Part shown: positions 1 to 10,791 of the stretch, one piece after another
Layout: every line of letters begins with the position of its first letter
How positions within the stretch are numbered: the stretch's first letter is position 1
Assembly (NCBI GenBank): GCA_030374805.1
Contig: JARGSG010000199.1
Location: 1-64,000, forward strand
Source: Gracilaria gracilis
Taxonomy: Eukaryota; Rhodophyta; Florideophyceae; Gracilariales; Gracilariaceae
Length of the DNA: 64,000 nt
Reading direction: 5' to 3'
Notes under the pieces: generated by a model
Database searches by the model: none
Told to the model about the DNA's origin: nothing
Seen by the model: the letters and a program-made list of their open reading frames with translations, nothing else
Translations under genes and position numbers: made by a program

Positions 1-129
1 GTGATCCCCGGTCTTACACCCGGCTAGCGCGATCACCCTGAGAGGGGCTCTATTGCTGTGACTACCTCAGTTGAGGGAAGGCTTGAACACCCTTTGTGTG
101 TCTTCTTCCTCCGCAGGGGTTGCACCACA
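1..129 (+). repeat. 5' LTR of Gypsy-1, last 129 nt
   Basis: Matches 9729-9857 without a difference that I can see. It ends in CCACA and is followed two bases later by the primer-site candidate. The first ~670 nt of this LTR lie left of the window. Confidence 0.93.
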
Positions 130-131
130 AT

Positions 132-149
132 TGGTCTCCCGACTTAGAA
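132..149 (+). other. primer binding site candidate of Gypsy-1
   Basis: TGGTCTCCCGACTTAGAA starts two bases after the 5' LTR end, where a tRNA-complementary site beginning TGG is expected. Gypsy-2 has nearly the same sequence in the same place (10644). I cannot name the tRNA. Confidence 0.65.
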
Positions 150-564
150 GTCGTGTTGTATCCAGCAAACTGGTTTGGTGCACCTTCCGGTTTGCCGGTT
201 CGTTTCGTGGTCGTGGAGGACATTTCGCAGTTTAATCTGGGATTCGCTACCGACTCTACGTCGTGTCGGTTTCGTTTTCCCAATTTGAGTTGTTGTTTGG
301 ACACGGTTCTTTACCGGTGGCACTACCTATTTCCGTAGTGTGAGATTCCCGTCGGTACGGTTGTTGTCACCCCGTTTGGGTTTTTGAACTCGTCCCAGCA
401 ATCTGGTGAAGCAACGTTGTCGCATCGTGACGTTCCCGTGGACACGGTTGTCTTTACCGCATTCGGTTTTTTCGTCACTCGTGTGAGGATACTAAACTCA
501 TTCGAGGTTAATTTGCTGTTCGCTTGATTGTTCCCAGTTCTCTGGTCTCTTTTCGTCGTGGACG

Positions 565-2641
565 ATGGTTTCTGGCAAGCGAGCGAGCCCCTCGAAGGCT
601 CGCTCAGTTGGTTCAGAATTGCCCCCGCGTCCGCGGTCTGTTCCCGAGCCTCCGTCTGGAGCGGAGAAGAAACCCGGAAACCGGAAGCAATCTATAAAGT
701 CGTCTGACTCCCCAGTGGCTGGACCCTCATCTGCTCCTTTGGAGGGTTCCACTCCCGCTGCTGCGGTGAAGGACGCGCTCGTCGTCGAGCTGGAGACTCA
801 AGTGCGCACACTTGAGGCCCAGACGGGAGTCATGAGAAGCTCTCATGCTGCCCTCGCGACTGAAGTCGATACACTTCGTATGAAGGTAGACGCTGCCCTC
901 ATCGGAGGTGTATCTGACGATCTACGTATATTACGGAAAGATGTCAACACTCTCTTAGAGGTTTTTCAAGGTTACCCCGGTTTTACCGAGGAGGTCAACA
1001 CGAAGATATTTCGGATTCTGGGCCGTCTTGAGACGTTGGAAGCTACTATCCGTGCTGACAACGGCGCTTTTGACACACCCGCGGTGGACTCTCATCGCGC
1101 CAGAAACCGAAATCCGGGAAGAATCGCTCTAAGAAGAGGTTAGTCGACGAGTATGATTCGGATTCGTCCAGGTCTTCTGGTATCTCAAACCGCTCTGCGG
1201 GTTCTTCTTCGTCGGACTCATCAAATGATGGTGAACGTCGTGGTCGCACTGCGCGCTCTCGTCGTTCTAGTTCCACCTCCGGTGTTGTTCGCACCCGTGA
1301 GAAGGGAGGAAGCACTCAGGTTTGAGGGAGCTGAAGCCTACTAATCCCTTGTACAAAAGGTTGTTGTCTTACCGGTACTACCGTTTGGAAGATTCCAGTC
1401 TGGACCGTACGCCCCGTGGGACGGGAAAGATCAAGGACTGCATCAAGCGCATGTCCTTGACGTTTCGTAACCAGTTCTTTACTGGGGAGGATCCCATCTT
1501 GGTGTTGGATTTTCTTTCACGCTTTGTCGCGGAAGCTGACATCCTCGGCATGAGTGAAGGGCAAGCTTATGTCGCATTACCGTATTTTCTACGTGGACTC
1601 GCTGAAGACCAATTCAACTCTGTAAGAGGTTCATCTCGAGCCTCCGAAGGAGGGGTTACCTGCTGGCCTGAGGCCGTGCAGTATCTACTTCGCTCGTACG
1701 CGACTGGTACCTCTATTGAGGAAGCAATCACCACGTTGCGGGAAACGAAGCAACGCCCGAAGGAATCGGAAACCGAGTTTTCAGTCCGACTGAACAAGGC
1801 TTTCCACCCTTGTGGCAATGTTTGTTCCGCTAATGAGCGTTGTACACTGTTTATCAACGGATTGAATTCGGCTATTCGCACGCTAGTCTCCCAGCGACGG
1901 GAAGACAAGCGGAAGACCACTTATCTCGAGTTGGTTCAATACGCGAAAGCGGAAGGAGACGCACTGCGTGCACGCTCCGGACACCGGGGTTCATCCAGGG
2001 CGCTTCACCTCGAAGGGGCGCCCTCATCGATCTCACTGCTACCGCAGGATTTTTTTGGCCACGAAGTGGATAATTTGCATCTGGCACAGGTGAACCTGGA
2101 TTCTATTCCGACTACGGAGTTGCCTTCAACTACTGAAGCCTCGTCGATGACGGATGATCCGCTGCTTTACGCAGATCGCCACCGCGTTCGCGGACCGCAA
2201 GTACCCTATTCAGGGAGTCGTTACCAGCAACCTGGTTGGGTAGACCCGCGGACGGTGAGAGCAAAGGACCCACGAAGTGCCGGAAGACCCCGGTTGATTT
2301 GTTTTCTATGCTAAGAACACGGGCATGTGGCACCGGATTGCCACCTCACCATGAGGGATATGCCCACGGTCGTGGTGAATTTCGAAGCTCTGACCCCAGA
2401 AGAACAGGCGTCAGTGCCGATAACCGCGTATTTGCGTGCGAAGGACAGACTTTTCCGAAACGGATTTTCTCCCGCAGATATCGCTGCGTTGCGACACTCT
2501 GGTTCTTCCCAGGTCAATGCTTCACCGGCTCAAGCCGCGTGGCGGCAACCGCTGCTGCGGGTAGTTCTGTTCCACAGGAGTCTGTGGAGATCCCTACCGC
2601 GCAGGACGCCGTTCCCGTTAGAACGGATGATACTCAGTTAA
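565..2641 (+). pseudogene. gag: Gypsy-1 gag (broken)
   Basis: The capsid/nucleocapsid polyprotein starts at the ATG at 565 with a Ser/Pro-rich, then coiled-coil-like N-terminus. The frame changes near 1120 and again near 1321, after which a long gag-like frame runs 1322-2641. Gypsy-2 gag aligns well through the ELKPTN, ALPYFL and SSRASEGGVTCWPE blocks. A CCHC zinc knuckle (C-x2-C-x4-H-x4-C, about 2302-2344) is present, but a TAA (2312-2314) sits directly after its second Cys; the frame continues open for another 109 codons. The 1321 frame change can be explained by one base in a T run. Broken as written, although its LTRs look young. Confidence 0.85.
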
Positions 2642-2757
2642 ACTGAGTACGGGAGTCTCCCAATGGAGAGGCGCCCCAGTCGAGGTCTACGGCGCCCGAG
2701 GCGTCACCGCCTCGCTCCCAGGTCAAAATCCCCTCGAGGAAGCCGACCGTCCTAGAC

Positions 2758-3240
2758 GTGGACTCTACCACCGTTGGTGTAATGCGTCGCCCGTGGATAC
2801 GGTTCAGGAACAACCGGATCCCGGATCGAGTCATGGTAATGGCCAAGCGAAACTACAAGATATTCGCTGACCTTGGCCTTTCTACCCAGTATATGGTGCG
2901 TCATTTGTCTATCCTGGATACAGGCGCTGGTCCCAATTTTATTGTGGAGTCGCTCTTACCGCCGGAAATCCGTTGTCGAGTTCGTCAAGGACCCGTCATG
3001 GACGTGGCAGATGCAAATAATAACCCGTTGAGTACGGCTGGAATGGTTTCCCTGATCGTCAGGATTGGCAACTGCATTGAGCAGGTTGAATTCATCGTCT
3101 GCAAGACGCTTGCTGCCCCTGTCATCTTAGGGTGTGACTTCTCTGTGACAGATATGTCGAGTCAATCAGACCGCGTGCGCGTGAAGGGGTGGAAATGGAA
3201 GATGGTTCGGTTGTACCGATTGTTCGTCGTTCTTTGAGGA
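2758..3240 (+). pseudogene. Gypsy-1 retropepsin-like aspartic protease
   Basis: The sequence LSILDTGAGPNFIVES gives the DTGA active-site motif of retroviral-type aspartic proteases, followed about 60 residues later by the hydrophobic VILGCDF block typical of the C-terminal part. It lies between gag and RT as expected. The frame leaves this ORF near 3190 and continues in other frames (3189-3431, then 3430-3582), so pro and pol are not joined in the sequence as given. Confidence 0.75.
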
Positions 3241-3643
3241 GAACCTCAGCTAACCTGGTACCGCTACCTACTCCTTTACAGGATTCTAACCCTCCAAAGG
3301 AGTCTCCGAAACTCCGTGTTGCACGTGCTATTTCTATTCCGCCAGAATCCCAGGTATGGGTTGATGTTACTGCTGCTCCGCGTGGTTTGCGGGTTGTTTC
3401 AACCATCTACCTCGTTATACGAGAAATATAAGCTCGCATTAGCGAATGGCGTTGTGCAGATCTCGAATGGTCTCCCCTTTCGGGTTTTGTTAGCCAACTT
3501 TGGCAAGAAGTCCCAGTTTCTGGTGAAGAACCAAGTTATTGGTACTGTCCTACCGCACCCTACGGCGCCTTATCCCTGCTAAGTATGTGTGACTGCCGCC
3601 GAGATGCTCGGGATTGTCGAAGAAACCGCTGATGCGTCTCTCT

Positions 3644-3660
3644 CTCAGGAGGGGGAGGGG
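3644..3660 (+). other. internal polypurine-tract copy 1 in Gypsy-1
   Basis: CTCAGGAGGGGGAGGGG, identical over 17 nt to 6800-6816 and sharing its first 14 nt with the terminal tract at 9044. It lies between protease and RT. In one frame it reads QEGEG. Confidence 0.7.
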
Positions 3661-6600
3661 TATTCGTCGCGTGCGCAAGCGTCGAACCCGTCTCAGACGG
3701 TTAACAACACGGGAGACCCGGAAAAGAAGACCGTGCCTACGAGTTTATGACAGGATTGACACTATTAAGGAGTTAGAAGAATTGAATCTCGGTCATGTAC
3801 CGGATTCACACCGCGAGAAGTTGCGTGATATGTTGCGCGAATTTACACCAATGTGGGATGGTTCCCTCGGAGAGGTTACAGCTACGGAACACCGGATTGA
3901 TCTGTTGCCAGACGTTAAGCCTATTGCTCAACACCCTTACAGGGCAGGTCCGAAAGCTCGGGAGGAAGAACAGTTTTCAAATCAACAAGATGCTCCGAGC
4001 CGGAGTTATAGAACCGGCACAGTCGCCGTGGCATCTCCAGTTGTACTGGCTCCGAAACCCGATGGGTCCTGGCGTTTTTTGTATCGAATATCGTTCGCCT
4101 CAATGATGTTACCGTCAAAGACGTGTATCCCATACCTCGTATGGACGAGTACATTGACTCGCTTGGCGATGCAACCGTCTTCTCCACTTTGGATGCGAAT
4201 TGGGGGTACTGGCAAGTACCCGTGCGACCGGAAGACCGTGATAAGACTGCGTTTACCTGTCATTTAGGGCTGTACCGCTTTAAGCGTATGCCTTTTGGAC
4301 TTACGAACGCTCCCGCTACTTTTCAGCGTGCTTTGGATATCCTCCTTGACCGTTTCAAATGGCGGAGTTGCCTCGTCTATCTCGACGATATCATCGTCTT
4401 CTCCAATAATTTGGATGACCATTTGGATCACGTTCGTGAGATAATCACAACACTGCGTGACGCAGGAGTAACACTCAAGCTGAGGAAATGTGAATTCTTT
4501 ACTGACTCGGTCAAGTATTTTGGACACGTAATCCGTCCGGGACGGCTACTGATCGAGCAGGCTCGCGTGAAGTCACTCAAGGAGGCTAAACTACCTACGA
4601 CTCAGACTGAGCTGCGTTCCTTCCTAGGATTATGCAACGTCTATCGACGGTTTATTCTTCGCTTCGCGAAGATCGCGGGACCACTCAACGAGCTCCTGAA
4701 GAAGAGACAACCACCAAAACTGGGCCCCCTTGCTCCCACGCAAGTGGAAGCATTCAACTCTCTTATAGAGGCAGTTACAACAGCACCCGTGCTGTCATTA
4801 CCGAAGAACGGGTTGCCATTTACCGTGGATACGGATGCGAGCGACTACCAGATCGGCTGTGCACTGTTTCAGACTACACCCGACGGGGAACGCCGACCAA
4901 TTGGATTTTGGTCTCGCACGCTCAACGTTCATGAACGGAACTATTCGGTATCCGAAAAGGAGTGTCTCGCCATGGTATGGGCTTCACAGACGTTAAGACC
5001 ATATCTTATGGGTGTGCATTTTACCGTTAACACGGATCATTCCGCGTTACGCTGGTTAATGTCAATCACGGAACCTTCCGGGCGTTTAATGCGCTGGCGT
5101 CTTCGGCTAGCCGAGTTTGATTATGAAGTCACCTACAAGAAGGGAAGTCTCAACGCGCAAGCGGATGCTCTTTCACGTTTGGGAACGGAAGGCGAAGCGT
5201 TACGCGTCGACGACGATGATGAAGATATCCACTGTTTCCTCATGGAGGAGGGTGAAGAAGACTACGAACTGATTTCGGACGACATCTGTGATGACTTACT
5301 CGTCGCAGATGGTGAAGACCCGGAACCCGGTGCGTTTGTCCCAATCACTCCTGAGGAGATGATCAGAGAACAGCAGGGAGACCCGTTCTGTACGAGGATA
5401 CGCGCCCAAATTAATGGCGGTGCGAACATCCCTTTTGGGGTTAACACTCAGGGTTACCTCGTTAGAGTGGTTCGTTCATCCCCACAGATCGTGGTTCCTC
5501 ACTCCTTGCAGTCCAGGGTTCTTCACCTATCACACTTTTCTAAGGTTGCTTCCCATCCTGGGGCTAGAAGGCTGTACACGACACTACGTCGGGATTTCTA
5601 CTGGCCCGCGTTAGCGTTGGATTGCTATACCACCGTCAAGGCGTGTACGCACTGTGCTCGTGAACGAGTTAAATTACGTCGCCATGCGAAGAAGCTAACT
5701 CTGTTCCCCGCACGACCGCCTCTTGAGTTTGTTGCCATCGATATACTCGGTGAGGTTTTAAGGACATCCCGAGGTAATCGGTTTCTACTCGTCATTACGG
5801 ACAGATTCTCGAAGTTAGTCCGGACAATTCCGTTGAGGAAGATTACATCGCGCACTGTTGCGGAAGCTTTCGTTAAGCATTGGGTCCTAGTCTACGGTCC
5901 CCCGGTTAATCTCCTTTCGGATAATGGTCCGCAATTTACTGCGCGTTTCTTCCAGGACGTCTGTCGGATACTCGACGTGAAGAATCTCTTCACGACGACG
6001 TATCATCCCCAATGTAATGGGCAAGTCGAGCGGTTTAATCGAACGCTGCTCTCCGCATTGCGGGCTTATACTGTTGAACATCCAAAGACTTGGGATCTCT
6101 ACACGGATACCGTGACGTACGCGTACAATACGCAAGTTCACAGAGTTACTGGTTTATCTCCTTTCGAGCTTGTGCTGTCGCGAACGCCCCCGCCAGTTGC
6201 GGTTGAACCTCAGCCAAAGCTGGATACGTTCCCGTCGACTGTTGATCACTACCTGCGTTGGAAGCAGTGGCTTTCATTTATGGTACCTGTTGCCAGGTCG
6301 GCAATGGCTAAAGCACAACACGCTTATAAGCGGAACTTTGATGCCCGTATTCGGAGACCACTTCCACCGCTGGAACCGGGACAAACCGCCTTTGTAAGGA
6401 AAGAATATTACAATCCTGAAAAGGAGAGGCGACACAAGCTTTCTCCCATCGCTGATGGTCCGTACCGCGTTATTAGCGTGAATAAGGACACAGTTGTACT
6501 GGAAGTTGGTGGCGCTCATGAGCGTTTTTCTCGAGATCGAGTTGTACAAGGACCTACCCGTCATACGGAAGTTGTTTTGGATACTCAGCAGGAGGCTGGA

Positions 6601-6799
6601 CAGGCGAAGAACCGATCGCTTCAGTCTACAGAAGCTACACCACATGTGGGACTTCGTCACCCATCGAGGGGATTGTCGGAGTTACCGATGTTATCGTCGC
6701 GAACCGAATCTTCGGATTCTACACCGCTTGTGAAGTCGCGCTTCACAGCGTCTATCGAACCGTCAACTGACGTGATGACTGCTCCCCGTATCGCTCCAC

Positions 6800-6816
6800 C
6801 TCAGGAGGGGGAGGGG
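6800..6816 (+). other. internal polypurine-tract copy 2 in Gypsy-1
   Basis: CTCAGGAGGGGGAGGGG, the same 17-mer as at 3644, inside the integrase C-terminal tail and read there as QEGEG. Candidate central polypurine tract (inference). Confidence 0.7.
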
Positions 6817-7107
6817 AATTCACGCGTTGTTGCGGAAGAACAGGAATCACCGGTGTCGCAACCGTCGCAGACATCCCGTGATTCACGGAGAGAAGAATTG
6901 GAGACTGAGTTGTCTCAGGACACCGTCGAGGACGTGATTGCTAAGGATACCACTGTTAGTGGACAGGCAAACCCGCTACAGCGTGCTGATATTGCCAAGG
7001 GCGCGCAACGCTCTACAGCGGATCGCAGCCCTATCAGCAAGGGACACGCGCAATCTACGAACTCCCGTACTGTCCAGGATACTGGAATTGCTCACCCGCA
7101 CGGGTAA

Positions 7108-8157
7108 TCGCCGCATGATCAACCTCCTGTTGTCGAGGAGACACAGGAGGGACCACCTGATCGCGCTCGCGAAAGTTCCTCGGCACCGCCGGAAGTCGAC
7201 GCTGATCACCCGATTTCTCGGAAGAGCACGGCTACAGCACCGCTGGATACTGCTACACGGAGTATTCCGGACGCGCGCAAGCCGTAAACCGTCGCTGACG
7301 TTCGTCGCGCACCGTCTACGCAGGCGCGAAGTAAGAAAATCACGGCAGATCCCGGTATCGCAAGACCTGTTAGTCAGGAAAGAGAGAAGACGCTCGCAGA
7401 AGCGAAGTTAGAGCACCCCGGAACGGGTACGGAGGACGCACCACCGCATCCATCCGTGGGGAAGTCGTTAAGCGCTCGTCATGACGTTTTGAACCGTCAT
7501 GACAGTGCACGCACCGTTGGAGATACGGAATACCGCCCTGATTTAGGGAAAATACAAGCTGCCAGTGCAGGAGTGCGCGCGCGCCACACGTCGCGTGGCA
7601 CACGCCGTGCACCACACAGTGGGCCTACACTGTCGACCGGCAGCGCCGTAGCCACGAACCGTCGCACGGAGTCACGTGAACCGGCACGTGCCGTGGTAGG
7701 TAATCCGCCTTCCCGTCCGAAACCACCGTCAACACGGGAAACTACTCGTAATCGAGACGTTGAGGAGACCGTCGAAACCGAAGAACTGCTCGAGAACTCC
7801 CGGAATCCGGTAAGGAAGACTCAGCAGAGGACGACAGAACCGCCGAAGGCGTCAGAGGCACACAGCAACGCAGCTGGTATCCCTATTACAGTACCGCTAC
7901 GAAGCGTGGACGACCCTTCTAAAGGTGGTGAAGAACGTGAAGTTTACTCGAAAGAGTTCGTGGTCGACCACATCGTGGGACACAGTTGGCACCCGAAGGG
8001 GTATAGGCGGTACCAGGTGCGCTGGTATGGCTATCCGCCATCAGCAGACACGGATGAACCGGTTGAGCACCTGCCACGATCGAAAATCGTGCAGTATCAC
8101 CGCCGTACTAACACGGATGTTCCGGCTAACCTACACCGCGCCCTAGTGGGGTAGACC
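7108..8157 (+). pseudogene. Gypsy-1 integrase C-terminal tail with chromodomain
   Basis: After a stop at 7105-7107 the coding sequence continues in another frame (7456-8154). It is a low-complexity, probably disordered stretch rich in Arg, Thr and Pro, followed by a chromodomain at about 7941-8120: a YSKEFVVDHIVGH start, then YQVRWYGYP and a DEPVEHL block in place of the usual WEP. Chromodomains at this position define chromoviruses and are thought to steer integration to modified chromatin. The interval between integrase core and chromodomain (about 6100-7940) is unusually long. Confidence 0.8.
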
Positions 8158-8316
8158 GCCACCGTCTGTGACGGAACGTTCTCTCGTGTCCGGCGTAGCC
8201 GTGTCAACGACAACGAACCTCACTCGAGGAAGCGTAACGACCTCCAGCGGAGTACAGTGCCGGAGTTACTTCGTGAAGGCACCCTCTAAACGAGGAGAGT
8301 TGAAGAATAAGCTAAG

Positions 8317-8480
8317 CTGCCCTCAGGAAGAGGAGAAGAAGAAAGAAGACTCTACGAAGAGGAATTGAAGCTCAGAAGAGAATTTGAAGCACTCATGAAG
8401 AGGAATGAAGACTCTATGAAGAGGAAGAAGAACTCTAAGACAGAGGAAAGTGCACTCAATCATGAGGAAGATTTGAAGAC
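8317..8480 (+). repeat. GA-rich low-complexity tract
   Basis: Purine-rich stretch of imperfect GAAGAGGAA / GAAGACTCTA units between the chromodomain stop and the terminal polypurine tract. No gene is seen on the plus strand. Confidence 0.6.
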
Positions 8481-8822
8481 CCCGTGAGGGTGTAACCAAG
8501 GAGCCCGTACGAACGGTAATGGATTCGACCGTGGATCCACGTCTTCTAACTCGTCATACGAGGCCCACGCACCGACAGTCGGGTTAAGCACCGGCGCTGC
8601 CGGAGGTATTGCCGCAATGCCGTTGCCCACTTGATTGGGGAAGATGTACGGAGCCGGTTGTGCACCCGTTTGGGGAAGAGGCGCCGTATGGAAGCCGGGA
8701 TTCATCACCGATGAGGGGTTGGAGGACGACGGCTGGCCCGGTTGAGGATGACCAAAGCCCCCGAAATAGGGTTGGGGAGGCCCGCCAGGCGGTTGGTTGT
8801 TGCCCTGATTGGGAGTACTCAT
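8460..8822 (-). CDS. antisense ORF in Gypsy-1, Pro/Gly/Gln/Asn-rich
   Basis: A minus-strand ORF with an ATG at 8822 and stop at 8460 (120 codons). It extends open to 9020 if a GTG start is allowed, almost to the 3' LTR. The product is rich in Pro, Gly, Gln, Asn and Ser (MSTPNQGNNQPPGG start) and ends in a less biased block with an acidic DELEDVDP segment. I recognise no domain. Antisense ORFs between pol and the 3' LTR are known from some plant Gypsy elements and deltaretroviruses. It could also be a chance ORF opposite GC-rich sequence. Confidence 0.3.
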   Translation of the reverse strand: MSTPNQGNNQPPGGPPQPYFGGFGHPQPGQPSSSNPSSVMNPGFHTAPLPQTGAQPAPYIFPNQVGNGIAAIPPAAPVLNPTVGAWASYDELEDVDPRSNPLPFVRAPWLHPHGVFKSSS

Positions 8823-9043
8823 CGCTGTTGTAGCGCAAGGAAAGGAAGCCGAAGTGTTCGGAACAGAAGGAGCAAGAAAAAGCCGAGGAATCGGAGGCGA
8901 TACCGCTGCAGAGCGTGTAGAAGTTGGTGATTCGCTTGGGTCGCGTGGCGAAGCGACAGGAGAAGGAGAAGGACCCGCTATCGGGGAGGTACTTATACAC
9001 TCCGAAGGAGAAAGATGCACGCGCTCGCGGGTCGTCGTCGCGC

Positions 9044-9058
9044 CTCAGGAGGGGGAGA
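9044..9058 (+). other. 3' polypurine tract of Gypsy-1
   Basis: CTCAGGAGGGGGAGA directly precedes the TG that starts the 3' LTR at 9059, the place where plus-strand DNA synthesis is primed in Ty3/Gypsy elements. Confidence 0.85.
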
Positions 9059-9857
9059 TGTAGTGCAACGCTATTGCGGATGAAGCTTCGCTATTGCGAT
9101 TCATAGACAAGGGGGTGCTCTCTAAGGAGGTGGTGATGAATGCCGTGCGTGGCACACCCCATTCTTGGGTAGATTCGTACAACATATAGGATAGTTGTGA
9201 GGTGCACAGCATTGCTGGTCAGTCACACACGTGTGGGGAGTTTGCACCCATTGTTGGGGATTCTAGATATTAATATTGGATATTTAGTTACCACTGACAG
9301 TGGGCGGCTACACTACATAGTCGGTTGAGCTCAACCCAACTTTGGAGAAGTAAACGACTCAACCGAGTGTTCGGCTCTGATGTTTCACCCTTGGTGAGCA
9401 ATATCCTCCTCGCGGAGAGTTGCCACTACTGTGTAGGTACCATCATCCGCCTCGCGGCATCTACAGCACCCTTACCGCATTCCGCGTGTTATTCTGTGTG
9501 TTTCCTTTATTTGTTTTCGCACTGTTATACAGGTATCGCTACACTGCATACCGGTGTTGACCGTTCTTTGTTTCGCCCACTCGCGTGGTTCGCTACCGCT
9601 CTCCGCGTCTCGTGCCACTCTCGTGTGTGTGTTGGTTGTCCCGTCTGTGACGTCATCCCCGACTCTGTCGTGTTCCCCACCACTGTGCGGCTTCTTTGCC
9701 TTTACCGCTCTCTACGCGTGTCGTGACGGTGATCCCCGGTCTTACACCCGGCTAGCGCGATCACCCTGAGAGGGGCTCTATTGCTGTGACTACCTCAGTT
9801 GAGGGAAGGCTTGAACACCCTTTGTGTGTCTTCTTCCTCCGCAGGGGTTGCACCACA
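9059..9857 (+). repeat. 3' LTR of Gypsy-1 (799 bp)
   Basis: Starts TG directly after the polypurine tract and ends CA at 9857. Its last 129 nt match positions 1-129. I see no canonical TATAAA; AT-rich sequence at 9270-9290 could serve. Confidence 0.9.
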
Positions 9858-10641
9858 GAACTTCCTACTATTATGAAGTCTATTTGCCTATTTGGCCCGG
9901 ATTAGGGATCCGCCTATGAAGGGTAGGATTGGCGCGACACGTGTGTGCCCGCGCCCGATTACCGGATGCGCCGTTGCAAGTGTGCCACGGAGGTACACAT
10001 GGGTAGTGTTGGCCGGCGTGCCGGGTACTTAGATATTTTAGTGATATTTGTCAGCCGTATATAAGTGGCGGCACTTGCCGCCACTGTACGGGGAAGTAAA
10101 CCTCAACGAGGCCTTGGCTCTAGCTTGAGTTCCGCTTGCGCACGGTCTTTCGCCCCATTCCCGGGGAATACCGCCGCTTATCCGGACAAGTTATCCACCT
10201 CCGTCACCGAGAAGCACCGATCCGTCGTTACGGCCTCTTATTGATCATTCTTCCATACACTCTTTCTGTTTTCTCGTCTTACGGCTTTGTTACACTTCGC
10301 CCTGTTGTACAGGTTTGCCCCTTTTTGTCTCGGGATTATTCCCAGCTCTCACGAGTCTGTACTCCGCAGTGCGGCTCATTTTGCTACCTTCTATCTCGTC
10401 CCTTTTGCTACGGGATACGCCACACCCAGTTAAATCCATCCTGTTGGCAACCCGATTGCCACCCCCAACCTCCGTCTGTAAGTCAGGAAGAGGCTGCCTG
10501 GAGTTACGCCCGGCACGTGTCGGCCTCATTGGAGGGTTCTGCCACTGCTCTGCCCCAATAGGGAGCAAGGCTGAACACCTTGGGTGCGTAGCCGCTGGCG
10601 CGGTTTGTGTTCTTTCCTTCCGTTCCCGGCTTTGCCCCACA
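9858..10641 (+). repeat. 5' LTR of Gypsy-2
   Basis: Ends in CCCCACA followed two bases later by TGGTCTCCCGAC, the same arrangement as Gypsy-1. Scattered similarity to the Gypsy-1 LTR is visible (for example GAAGTAAAC at about 10095 and 9347). The 5' boundary is uncertain because Gypsy-1 abuts it. Confidence 0.7.
10058..10067 (+). promoter_or_regulatory. TATA box in Gypsy-2 LTR
   Basis: GTATATAAGT, followed at once by a short hairpin (AGTGGCGG ... CCGCCACT, 10065-10086) that would lie at or near the start of the transcript. Confidence 0.55.
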
Positions 10642-10643
10642 AG

Positions 10644-10661
10644 TGGTCTCCCGACCTAGAA
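10644..10661 (+). other. primer binding site candidate of Gypsy-2
   Basis: TGGTCTCCCGACCTAGAA, two bases after the LTR end; 17 of 18 match the Gypsy-1 site. Confidence 0.65.
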
Positions 10662-10791
10662 AAGGCTTTCTGGCCAACTTTTGTTGTAGTGGAAACTGGT
10701 GCTGTATCCCTCTGCGTGGGGAGAATCCACTTTGCGTTATTGCTGGAAGCGGTAATCGTTCGTTTAAAACTCCCGATTGCTTCGGCGGACA

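Larger units (their letters stand above)
3614..7107 (+). pseudogene. pol: Gypsy-1 pol: reverse transcriptase, RNase H, integrase
   Basis: The intact part is a 994-codon ORF (4123-7107). RT: MPFGLTNAPATFQ and the YLDD catalytic box at residues 86-89. RNase H: D236/D238, E278, D305 and D348. Integrase: HHCC finger H468, H478, C508, C511, then D540, D600 and E636, with the exact D-35-E spacing. The RT N-terminus (3750-4120, including LAPKPDGSWRF) lies in other frames because of at least two frame changes near 3980 and 4080-4110, the second at a T6 run. The region after the integrase core is a long Thr/Ser/Pro-rich tail. The catalytic residues are intact but the polyprotein is not continuous as written. 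Confidence 0.93.
1..9857 (+). mobile_element. Gypsy-1: Ty3/Gypsy chromodomain LTR retrotransposon (5' end cut by window)
   Basis: The last 129 nt of the 5' LTR (1-129) are identical, by eye, to 9729-9857, the end of the 3' LTR. Between them lie gag, an aspartic protease, RT, RNase H, integrase and a chromodomain, in Ty3/Gypsy order. The purine-rich tract ending at 9058 abuts a TG-starting LTR that ends CA at 9857. The LTR match implies recent insertion, yet gag-pol has several frame changes and a stop codon. The upstream TSD lies outside the window, so insertion-site duplication cannot be checked. Confidence 0.93.

Noticed and set aside
8609..9106. Overlapping short plus-strand ORFs before the Gypsy-1 3' LTR
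   Set aside because: Arg/Gly-rich shadows of GC-rich sequence; only the frame ending PQEGEM is of possible interest as the polyprotein end.
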